A stretch of DNA of 18,373 nt from Paracoccus sp041927875 (GTDB lineage Bacteria; Pseudomonadota; Alphaproteobacteria; Rhodobacterales; Rhodobacteraceae). Location of the stretch: NCBI RefSeq assembly GCF_041927875.1, contig NZ_JBHFHN010000024.1. One strand, given 5' to 3'. Made by a program: the position numbers and the translations under genes. The notes under the pieces are model-generated. The model was not told the DNA's origin and did not search any database. It saw only the letters and a program-made list of their open reading frames with translations. Each line of letters begins with the position of its first letter. Position 1 is the first letter of the stretch. Positions 1 to 6,585 of this stretch are shown in pieces.

Positions 1-23
1 GGCGCAAAAACAAAAATTGCGCC
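1..23. repeat. Inverted repeat (7-bp stem) just upstream of the tRNA
   Basis: The arms GGCGCAA (1-7) and TTGCGCC (17-23) pair perfectly around a 9-nt A-rich loop, ending 5 nt before the mature tRNA 5' end. No T-run follows the stem on the plus strand, so it does not look like an intrinsic terminator. If the tRNA closes an rRNA operon, this hairpin would lie in the 5S-tRNA spacer and could be a processing structure; that is inference, because the upstream gene is outside the window. Confidence 0.4.
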
Positions 24-28
24 GCTGG

Positions 29-105
<77 letters not shown>

Positions 106-135
106 AAACTTCCAGTCATATCAAAGACTTCAAGG

Positions 136-157
136 CCGAGCATAACGCTCGGGTTTT
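136..157 (+). terminator. Intrinsic terminator after tRNA-fMet
   Basis: CCGAGC (136-141) pairs with GCTCGG (147-152) around a 5-nt loop, followed by GTTTTC (153-158). It lies 30 nt past the tRNA CCA end and would end the tRNA, and perhaps rRNA, transcript. On the minus strand the same hairpin is followed by CCTTGAAG with no U-tract, so it is a poor terminator for the converging dnaE2 operon. I see no gene between 106 and 248. Confidence 0.8.
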
Positions 158-248
158 CTGATTCCAAATCCTTGTCAACACCTGGTCAACGTTTGCAGAG
201 CCCCCCATCGACGGGCCAGCGGATGACCGAATGCTTCCATTTTCCCGA

Positions 249-3200
249 TCAATGGAAATCCCGACTCGGAAACAGCTTCCGTGCCTGTTCGCGGGGATGG
301 CGCGCTGTTGGTCTCATGCTGCCGCCAGTCTGGCGCATGGTTTCATCGGCGCGACCGTCGTTGGGCGCGATCAGGACAGGGCGGCCCAGAGTGGCCAGCA
401 GGGGTGAAACATCCTCGACCCTCTCGGCGATCAGATGGGTGACCGGGCCGTCGCGCTCGATCCGGCCGGTCACGCGCACGAGCCGCCCGGCGATCACCGC
501 CTTGCGAAAGGTCTCGTAGACCTTCTTCCAGACCACGACATTGGCTGTGCCCGTCTCGTCCTCCAGAGTGAGGAAAATGACGCCCGACGCCGTGCCGGGA
601 CGCTGCCGGGTGATCACAAGGCCGGTGACTGTGACGCGGCCACTGGCCTGTGGCAGGCGGTCATGGGCCAGGCTTTCGGCCAGGCGCTGTCGCAACAGTT
701 CCATCGGATGGGCGCGAAGGCTGAGCCGCAACGATAGGTAATCCTCGATCACCTCCTGACCCAAGGTCATCTGGGGCAGCTTGACGTTGGGTTCGGTAGC
801 TCCCTCGCCGTCGGAACCAAAGAGGGGCAGCGGCGCCGGGGCTTTCAGCGCCTTGGCTGCCCACAGAGAGTCTCGGCGATTGAGACCGATGGCGGCAAAA
901 GCGTCAGCCTCGGCGAGTCGTTCCAGCGCATCGGCGTGCACGCCTGCCCGGCGCCACAGGCTTTCGACATCGGGATAGCCGTTACCGCGCGCGGCTGCGA
1001 TCCAGATGGCGTCCTCTTCCCGCATCCCCTTGATCTGCCGGAAGCCGAGCCGCAGGGCCAGCGCCCCATCGGGGCGCGGTTCCAACGTGCAGTCCCAGAA
1101 CGAGTGGTTGACCGAAATGGGCCTCACCTCTACCCCATGATCGCGGGCGTCGCGAACCAGTTGCGCCGGTGCATAGAAGCCCATCGGCTGCGAGTTCAGA
1201 AGCGCGCAGGTGAAGACCGCCTGATGATGGCATTTCAGCCAGGCGGAAATATAGACCAGCCGCGCAAAGCTGGCGGCGTGGCTCTCGGGAAAGCCATAGC
1301 TGCCGAAGCCCTCGATCTGGGCAAAGCAGCGCGCCGCGAAATCTGCATCGTAACCGCGCGCGAGCATGCCGCTGACAAAGCGGTCGCGAAACGAACCGAT
1401 GGTGCCCATGCGTTTGAAGGTGGCAAGCGACCGGCGCAGACGGTCGGCCTCGGATGGTGTGAAGCCTGCGGCGACGACGGCGATCTGCATCGCCTGTTCC
1501 TGAAACAGCGGCACGCCGTAGGTGCGGCCCAGAACCTCCATCATCGCGGGACCAAGATCTTCGACCTTTTCGCGCCCCATGCGCCGATTGATGAAGGGAT
1601 GCACCATGCCGCCCTGGATCGGGCCGGGGCGAACTATGGCGACCTCGCAGACCAGATCATAGAATGCGCGCGGCCGCATCCTAGGCAGGAAGTTGAGCTG
1701 GGCCCGGCTTTCGACCTGGAACACCCCTATGGCGTCGGCCCGACAGAGCATGTCGTAGATCGGCGGATCTTCGGGCGGGACATTGGCAAGGGTCAGGTGC
1801 TGTCCGCGATGGTCGGCCAGAAGCGCAAAGGCCTTGCGGATGCAGGTCAGCATGCCCAGCGCGAGGATATCGACCTTCAGGAGGCCAAGCGCATCGATGT
1901 CGTCCTTGTCCCATTCGATGATGGTGCGGTCGTCCATCGCCGCATTTTCAATCGGGCAAAGTTCGTCCAGACGGCCCTTGGTGATGACGAAGCCACCGAC
2001 GTGTTGCGAAAGGTGGCGGGGAAAGCCGATGATGTCGCCGATCAACTGCACGGCCAGTTGCACGCGGCGGTCCTCGATGGAAAGACCTGCATCGCGCAAG
2101 CGATCCTCGCCGGGGGCGGAGGAGGACCAACCCCAGATCTGGCCGGAAAGCCGGGCGATCACGTCCTGGCTCAGCCCCATCACCTTGCCGACCTCGCGGA
2201 TGGCGGCGCGGCTGCGGAAATGGATCACCGTCGCCGTCAGCCCGGCACGCTCGCGGCCGTAGCGCTCATAGATCCACTGGATCACCTCCTCGCGGCGTTC
2301 GTGTTCGAAATCGACGTCGATATCTGGCGGTTCGCCCCGCTCCTTGGAGATGAAACGCTCGAAGATCAGGGTGATCGACTCGGGCGGCACCTCGGTAATG
2401 CCCAAAAGATAGCAGACCACTGAATTGGCGGCCGAACCCCGTCCCTGACACAGGATGCCCTTCGATCTGGCGAATTGCACGATGTCATGCACGGTCAGGA
2501 AATAGGGGGCGTAATCCACCTCGCGGATCAGGGTCAGTTCCTTTTCCACGCGATGCACGATCTTTGGCGGCGGACCAGAGGGGTAGCGCCAGTGAAGGCC
2601 TTCGCGCGCGAGCCGTTCCAGCCGGTCCTGCGCGGGCTCGTTCTCGGCTTCATCGGGATATTGATAGCGCAGGTCGCTGAGGCGAAAGGCGCAACGGTCT
2701 GCAATCTCCAGCGTGCGGCGCAGCGCGGCGGGGTGGCGATGAAACATCTTCGCCATCTCGGCGCCTGACTTCAGGCGGCGCTCGCCATTGGCCAGCCGCT
2801 GTTCGCCGATGGCGTCGATGGTGCATCCAATGCGCAGGCAGGTCAGCACATCGGCCAGGGGGCGACGGGCGGAACGGTGCATCAGCACATCGCCCAACGC
2901 GACCATCGGTTGGCTCACCTCCTGCGCCAAGATGCCGATCCGGTCGAAACGGATCTGATCACGGCCGTCATAGCTCGGGGCGGCCCCCAGGAAGCATTGC
3001 CCGGGAAAGGCGCGGCCAATTGCGCGTAGATCGTCGCGGGTGCTTTTCGGGCCGGGATCGTCCAGCGGGTCGGGCGGAAGGGCGATCAGCACCATGCCCT
3101 TGCCCCATTCGGCCAGATCGGCGCGTTGCAGGTGACATTCGCCCTTGGCCGCGCGCCGCTTGCCAAGCGACAGAAGCCGGGTCAGCCGCGACCAGGCGGC

Positions 3201-3596
3201 CAGATCGGTGGGCAGGGCCAGCCATTCCACGGCGGAGTCAGTCAGCACCAGACGCGCCCCGGCGATCAGTTTCGGCAGCGGCGCATCCGACATGGCGGGC
3301 GCATCAGTCTGTCCGGTGAAATGCGGCACCATCTGGCGGCTGGAATGGTCGGTCACGCGTTTCGAGCGGATGGTGGGGCCCGCCTCTGCCGCCTCGGTTT
3401 GTGCCTCGTCGCGCAGACGCGCCAGTTCCTTCAGCGCGGAGAAGGCCCGCACCACGCCTGCCACCGAATTGCGGTCGGTGATGGCGATGGCACTCAGCCC
3501 CAGTTCTGCCGCCCGCGTGACCAGTTCCTCGGGATGCGAGGCCCCGGTCAGAAAGGTGAAGTTCGATGTGACGCAAAGTTCGGCGTAGGGAATCAT
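249..3596 (-). CDS. dnaE2: Error-prone DNA polymerase DnaE2 (ImuC)
   Basis: This is a full-length (1115 aa) C-family DNA polymerase of the DnaE2/ImuC type, the catalytic subunit of the SOS mutasome that extends past DNA lesions with low fidelity. The PHP domain comes first (from residue 3), then the polymerase core with PDIDVDF at 424-430, whose D427 and D429 match the metal-binding aspartates of DnaE. An OB-fold domain lies near the C-terminus (from GRVTVTGLVI), and the protein ends in SRDFH, the usual DnaE2 tail. At the PHP N-terminus the HVH-type metal ligands of DnaE are replaced by C-V-T (residues 8-10). The start is the ATG at 3596: it overlaps the imuB stop as ATGA, has an AGGGGGAG ribosome site (3602-3609) 5 nt upstream, and begins the conserved MIPYAEL. 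A 73-residue upstream extension in the same frame only reads through imuB. It is the last gene of the operon. Confidence 0.97.
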   Translation of the reverse strand: MIPYAELCVTSNFTFLTGASHPEELVTRAAELGLSAIAITDRNSVAGVVRAFSALKELARLRDEAQTEAAEAGPTIRSKRVTDHSSRQMVPHFTGQTDAPAMSDAPLPKLIAGARLVLTDSAVEWLALPTDLAAWSRLTRLLSLGKRRAAKGECHLQRADLAEWGKGMVLIALPPDPLDDPGPKSTRDDLRAIGRAFPGQCFLGAAPSYDGRDQIRFDRIGILAQEVSQPMVALGDVLMHRSARRPLADVLTCLRIGCTIDAIGEQRLANGERRLKSGAEMAKMFHRHPAALRRTLEIADRCAFRLSDLRYQYPDEAENEPAQDRLERLAREGLHWRYPSGPPPKIVHRVEKELTLIREVDYAPYFLTVHDIVQFARSKGILCQGRGSAANSVVCYLLGITEVPPESITLIFERFISKERGEPPDIDVDFEHERREEVIQWIYERYGRERAGLTATVIHFRSRAAIREVGKVMGLSQDVIARLSGQIWGWSSSAPGEDRLRDAGLSIEDRRVQLAVQLIGDIIGFPRHLSQHVGGFVITKGRLDELCPIENAAMDDRTIIEWDKDDIDALGLLKVDILALGMLTCIRKAFALLADHRGQHLTLANVPPEDPPIYDMLCRADAIGVFQVESRAQLNFLPRMRPRAFYDLVCEVAIVRPGPIQGGMVHPFINRRMGREKVEDLGPAMMEVLGRTYGVPLFQEQAMQIAVVAAGFTPSEADRLRRSLATFKRMGTIGSFRDRFVSGMLARGYDADFAARCFAQIEGFGSYGFPESHAASFARLVYISAWLKCHHQAVFTCALLNSQPMGFYAPAQLVRDARDHGVEVRPISVNHSFWDCTLEPRPDGALALRLGFRQIKGMREEDAIWIAAARGNGYPDVESLWRRAGVHADALERLAEADAFAAIGLNRRDSLWAAKALKAPAPLPLFGSDGEGATEPNVKLPQMTLGQEVIEDYLSLRLSLRAHPMELLRQRLAESLAHDRLPQASGRVTVTGLVITRQRPGTASGVIFLTLEDETGTANVVVWKKVYETFRKAVIAGRLVRVTGRIERDGPVTHLIAERVEDVSPLLATLGRPVLIAPNDGRADETMRQTGGSMRPTARHPREQARKLFPSRDFH

Positions 3597-5092
3597 GCGA
3601 ACTCCCCCTGTACGTGCCAGTTCTGCGCCCCTCCGGGCGCGGGCCAGGCCGGGGTTTGCGGGGTGTGAAACAACCAGAGCCGCGGCCCTTCCCGGGTCTC
3701 GATCCGCCAGTAATCGCGCAGGCCTGACCGCCAGGCGGGATCGTCGAACCACCATTCCGGGGTGATGCGTTCCGGCCCCAGCGCGCGCAGTGTGGTGAAG
3801 CGCATGCGCCGCCAACGGAAACTCGCGGGCGGGTTGCCCGAGGCGGCGGTCACCGGTTCCGGCGGAAACAGGGAGATCGGCCGCGCCCCTCCCGCGCGAT
3901 GCGGGATCGGTTCGGATGCGGTATAGGCAGCCGGGGCCAGGAGGAAGCTGCGCTCCGGGATCAAACTGGTCGCAGGCAACAGCCTCAGCACCCGGTCAAA
4001 GCCGATGCGGTTGCCGACCGAAGACAGCAGGTCGGCCAGCGCATCTTCATGCCGCATAGCAGGCCCGCCGCCGATCTGTTCCGGGGCCAGCGCCTCGGTC
4101 ACCGGCGCCGTCAGCCGCAGTGCATCTATGCCGAAGCCGGAATCCACTTCGCCGACGCCCTTGGCAAAGAGCGTCGCAATCCGGGCAGGATCGCGCATCG
4201 GCCGGGCAAGGCCGATCTCGACCCGTGCCGAGTGGCGATCCACGCGGCGCAGCTCCAACCGGACCCGGCGCGCACCCATCTGATGTTGGGCCAGCTTGGC
4301 GCAGAGCCGGTCCAGCAGGCGTTCCAGCCCCGCCATGACATCGGATTGCAGCCCGATCGGTTCGGGGAGTGTCATCCGCACCCCGAAATGCGGGGCGTCC
4401 GGTTCCGCTGCAACGGGTTCGTCGCGCTGCCCGAGCGCCTGATCCAGCCGCAGAACCAGCCCTTGCCCGAATCGGCGGGCCAGAGGCGCGCGCGGCAGGT
4501 GCGCCAGATCGGCAATGCGTGAGAGACCCACCCGCGCCAGCGCATCGGCCGTATCAGGATCCGCTCTGAGGGCTGTCACCGGCAGGCGACCGATCCCCTC
4601 GATCAGTCGCCCGTCAGGTACGATGCCGCCGCCGTGACGGGCCAGTGCATGGGCGGCGCCACGGGTTCCGGCGATGGCGCTTTCCGCATGCAGGCCCGCC
4701 CGCGTCAGCCGCGCGTGCAAGTCCTCGCGTAAATCGGCTTCTCCGCCGAACAGATGCGGCACGCCCGAGATATCGGCCATCAGCCCGTCCGCGCCATCCG
4801 TGGCAATCATGGGGGCATAGCGGCTGGCCCAGCGGCGCAAGGACGCCAGCGCCGCCGCTTCGCGGGCCAGATCAGCGGGGCGGGTGGCAAGATCGGGACA
4901 GATCGCGCGGGCATCGGCCAGCGCCATGCCGCGATGCAGGCCGCGGGCCGTGGCGGCGGGGTTCAGGCAATGCAGATGATCGGCATTGCCCGAGCGCTGG
5001 CTCAGGGCAAGGGGCCCTTCAACCGGGCGGTTCCGCAGGCTGATGTCGCTGGCCAGCCTCGGAAACCAGATGGACAGCAGCCGTCGCGCCAT
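3593..5092 (-). CDS. imuB: ImuB, inactive Y-family polymerase-like mutasome adaptor
   Basis: This 499-aa protein begins MARRLLSIWFPRLASD, the usual ImuB opening. In active Y-family polymerases a catalytic Asp sits in this segment; here WFP stands in its place. The Asp-Glu pair of DinB-type enzymes appears as D102-G103 ahead of the A-D-I strand (106-108), so the carboxylate triad is broken, as expected for ImuB. Known ImuB proteins bridge DnaE2, ImuA and the sliding clamp. A possible clamp-binding motif, RPISLF, lies at 404-409 after the polymerase-like domains. The C-terminal segment (about 425-499) is the Trp-rich domain typical of alphaproteobacterial ImuB. The start lies 74 nt inside imuA and has only a weak ribosome site. 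The stop overlaps the dnaE2 start as ATGA. Confidence 0.95.
   Translation of the reverse strand: MARRLLSIWFPRLASDISLRNRPVEGPLALSQRSGNADHLHCLNPAATARGLHRGMALADARAICPDLATRPADLAREAAALASLRRWASRYAPMIATDGADGLMADISGVPHLFGGEADLREDLHARLTRAGLHAESAIAGTRGAAHALARHGGGIVPDGRLIEGIGRLPVTALRADPDTADALARVGLSRIADLAHLPRAPLARRFGQGLVLRLDQALGQRDEPVAAEPDAPHFGVRMTLPEPIGLQSDVMAGLERLLDRLCAKLAQHQMGARRVRLELRRVDRHSARVEIGLARPMRDPARIATLFAKGVGEVDSGFGIDALRLTAPVTEALAPEQIGGGPAMRHEDALADLLSSVGNRIGFDRVLRLLPATSLIPERSFLLAPAAYTASEPIPHRAGGARPISLFPPEPVTAASGNPPASFRWRRMRFTTLRALGPERITPEWWFDDPAWRSGLRDYWRIETREGPRLWLFHTPQTPAWPAPGGAQNWHVQGEFA
3602..3609 (-). promoter_or_regulatory. Ribosome binding site of dnaE2
   Basis: On the minus strand AGGGGGAG stands 5 nt before the ATG at 3596. 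It decides the start in favour of MIPYAEL over a longer in-frame extension, and lies wholly inside the end of imuB. Confidence 0.7.
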
Positions 5093-5621
5093 TCCAGTTC
5101 ACAATCCAACTTCCACAAGTTCCCTTTTTGTTCTTATTAAGGGTCCAGCAATGCAGAGTCGAGTCGGCAGCCGGGCTTGCCACGGGCACACAGGACCAGC
5201 GCGTTTCGGTGGCATTGCTGCCCGCGCCTTCGCGGATCAGCATCAGGCCGGTGGTCCGCCCGGCCTCTGCCGCCAGTTGCAGGCGGCGCCCTGCGGTCAG
5301 CGACAGGGGCTTTTCCGGCTCGGCGATGACGAATCCGACGGGGGTGGAGCGCAGCGCCTCCTCGATACACCACAGCAGATCGGTCTCGCCCTCGGCGCGG
5401 AACAGGTGCAGCCGTTCGCCGACACCTTTCGGCAATCCGCGCAGCATCGGCAGTTCCGGCACATGGGCGGGCAGAATCCAGACCAGCGGGCCAGGATGCC
5501 GCACCGCCTGAAACAGCGCAAAACTTCGGCGACCGCGGCCTTCGGCCTCATGCACACGTCGCCCGCGCAGATCGAAAGCGTCGGTGGGAGGCAGTTCAGG
5601 GCGCAAGGTCTCAGGCTGCAT
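5019..5621 (-). CDS. imuA: ImuA, mutasome accessory protein
   Basis: This 200-aa protein belongs to the ImuA family, which is related to the RecA/SulA fold but here shows no Walker A loop. ImuA works with ImuB and DnaE2 in SOS mutagenesis; its biochemical role is poorly defined. Recognisable parts are a central segment with LVWILPAHVPELPMLRGLP (46-64) and a C-terminal strand region with W159 and KNKKGTCGSWIVNW (163-176), matching the W-x-L...G-x-W-x-V-x-W pattern of the family. The start ATG (5619-5621) overlaps the end of the SRAP gene by 11 nt. The 3' end runs 74 nt into imuB in another frame. Codons for roughly residues 161-178 are AT-rich and atypical, and overlap a LexA-type box (5119-5133). 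Confidence 0.9.
   Translation of the reverse strand: MQPETLRPELPPTDAFDLRGRRVHEAEGRGRRSFALFQAVRHPGPLVWILPAHVPELPMLRGLPKGVGERLHLFRAEGETDLLWCIEEALRSTPVGFVIAEPEKPLSLTAGRRLQLAAEAGRTTGLMLIREGAGSNATETRWSCVPVASPAADSTLHCWTLNKNKKGTCGSWIVNWNGATAAVHLVSEAGQRHQPAEPPG
5119..5133 (+). promoter_or_regulatory. Second LexA-type (SOS) box, inside imuA
   Basis: The plus strand reads GTTCCCTTTTTGTTC, an exact GTTC-N7-GTTC, the alphaproteobacterial LexA direct-repeat site. It lies in the imuA coding region, 26 bp upstream of the imuB start (5092); the spacing of the box before the SRAP gene is 31 bp. The repeat points opposite to transcription, unlike the upstream box. I could not find a convincing -35/-10 pair around it, so its function is inferred. 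Confidence 0.55.
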
Positions 5622-6291
5622 CTTCCCGCACTCCCTCCGCCACGATCTGCAGCGTCCCGTCGGGCAGTGGGCGTTGCAGCGGCAGGGCCTCGGCCACCGG
5701 TGCAGTCAGCCATCGCCGCCACTCCTCGGGCCTGGTCAGGATGACCGGCATTGCCTTGGGATGGATCTTCGCAACCTCGGCATTGGGTGGGCAGGTCAGA
5801 AAGCCGAACAGCTCTGCCGTTACCTCGCCCTCCTTCAGCTTGCGCACCGAGGTCCATTCGGTGCGGATGCCCGCGAAGAAGGCCAGGGGGCGATGCTGGC
5901 CAAGCGCGAACCAAACCGGATGGTTGCGGGGTGCGCCCGGGCGGCTGTCGATCTCGGAAAAGCTGGTGAAGGGGACGAGGCAGCGATGCTCCACCCCGAG
6001 CCAGCGTCTCCAATGGGCCGAAGCGACATTGCGAATATTGGTGACGCCCGGATCGGTGCGCTTGCCTGCCAGAAACACCTGCGGTGTCGGCATACCCCAG
6101 CGCGCCATGGTCAATTGCCAGCCACCCTGTGTCCCGTGCCGGATAATCGGCGCGGGATAGTCGGGGAAGATTCCGGTCATGGGTGGCAGGTTGCCGGTCA
6201 GATCGACCAAGTCCTCGCCATCCCCGCGCATGTCGTCAAAGACATGGCGCATGGCGTCCTGGCTCTTGGTCTGGGAGTACAAATTGCACAT
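5611..6291 (-). CDS. SRAP (SOS response-associated peptidase) family protein, YedK/HMCES-like
   Basis: This is a complete 226-aa SRAP domain. The family covalently traps abasic sites in single-stranded DNA through Cys2, forming a thiazolidine crosslink that shields the lesion; the initiator Met is removed first. Expected residues are visible: Cys2 right after Met1, an Asn in NIRNVAS (N85), a Glu in RCLVPFTSFSE (E113) and a His in IHPKAMPVIL (H177). The FTSFSE and NIRNVAS forms differ from the FYEW and NAR(S/A)E forms of YedK, a variant I recall from alphaproteobacteria. The start ATG (6289-6291) is required by Cys2. No good Shine-Dalgarno precedes it, and a TATGAT -10 ends 14 nt upstream, so the mRNA may have a very short leader. 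It is first in the operon, under a LexA-type box, and its stop overlaps imuA by 11 nt. Confidence 0.95.
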   Translation of the reverse strand: MCNLYSQTKSQDAMRHVFDDMRGDGEDLVDLTGNLPPMTGIFPDYPAPIIRHGTQGGWQLTMARWGMPTPQVFLAGKRTDPGVTNIRNVASAHWRRWLGVEHRCLVPFTSFSEIDSRPGAPRNHPVWFALGQHRPLAFFAGIRTEWTSVRKLKEGEVTAELFGFLTCPPNAEVAKIHPKAMPVILTRPEEWRRWLTAPVAEALPLQRPLPDGTLQIVAEGVREDAA

Positions 6292-6305
6292 GCGAAGGTC
6301 CGGGA

Positions 6306-6311
6306 ATCATA
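6306..6311 (-). promoter_or_regulatory. Putative -10 element of the SRAP-imuA-imuB-dnaE2 operon
   Basis: The minus strand reads TATGAT, 14 nt before the SRAP ATG. A weak TGGCAA -35 would lie 16 nt upstream, inside the LexA box, so LexA would block polymerase binding. The implied 5' leader is under 10 nt, which fits the lack of a ribosome site. Confidence 0.5.
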
Positions 6312-6322
6312 AAGGCAGGATG

Positions 6323-6337
6323 GAACATTGCCAGAAC
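6323..6337 (-). promoter_or_regulatory. LexA-type SOS box upstream of the SRAP gene
   Basis: The minus strand reads GTTCTGGCAATGTTC, an exact GTTC-N7-GTTC, the LexA site known from Rhodobacter and other alphaproteobacteria. It lies 31 bp upstream of the SRAP start and 11 bp from the putative -10, an ideal place for repression. Confidence 0.85.
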
Positions 6338-6384
6338 AGAGACTTTGGGGAAAGCGTGGTTCAGATTTCGGCCTGATCCAAGGT

Positions 6385-6396
6385 GCACAATTGTGC
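6385..6396. promoter_or_regulatory. 12-bp perfect palindrome, possible operator
   Basis: GCACAATTGTGC is a perfect palindrome between the SOS promoter and the end of the phage operon, about 47 bp upstream of the LexA box. It could bind a dimeric regulator. It does not match the LexA repeat, and I do not recognise the binder. Confidence 0.35.
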
Positions 6397-6486
6397 CCAT
6401 CGCCGCACGAGACAGGTGCCGCTTTGCCGTGCCACCATTCCCGCGCAGCGAATCCCTGCCGCTCCTTGAAACCGTGAACCTGTGAT

Positions 6487-6552
6487 CCGGGCCGGGCGAT
6501 ACGCCACGGTCGAGGCGTTCGGCGCTTCCCGTTTTGATGTCGCCCGGCCCGG
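6487..6552 (-). terminator. Large GC-rich stem-loop after the phage operon, atypical terminator candidate
   Basis: A 13-bp perfect inverted repeat (6487-6499 with 6540-6552, core CCGGGCCGGGCGA) encloses a 40-nt loop that holds its own 5-bp hairpin (ACGCC 6501-6505 with GGCGT 6514-6518). It begins 33 bp past the last phage gene's stop. No U-run follows on the minus strand, so a classic intrinsic terminator is not supported. It may end or protect the late transcript. The whole spacer 6292-6585 has no credible gene. Confidence 0.45.
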
Positions 6553-6585
6553 GCTTCACACGAGTTGGTTTTCCATGAAGCCGGA

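Noticed and set aside
936..2423. 495-aa plus-strand open frame inside dnaE2
   Set aside because: It is antisense to a well-supported polymerase. Long antisense frames are normal in high-GC DNA, and the translation shows no recognisable domain.
3597..3815. 73-residue N-terminal extension of DnaE2
   Set aside because: The stretch reads imuB DNA in another frame. The ATG at 3596 has a good ribosome site and starts the conserved N-terminus.
6475..6485. 11-bp match to the tRNA-fMet T-arm, considered as an att site
   Set aside because: It is in inverted orientation to the tRNA, whereas att sites flanking an integrated element are direct repeats. It lies over the near-universal T-arm sequence and is short.
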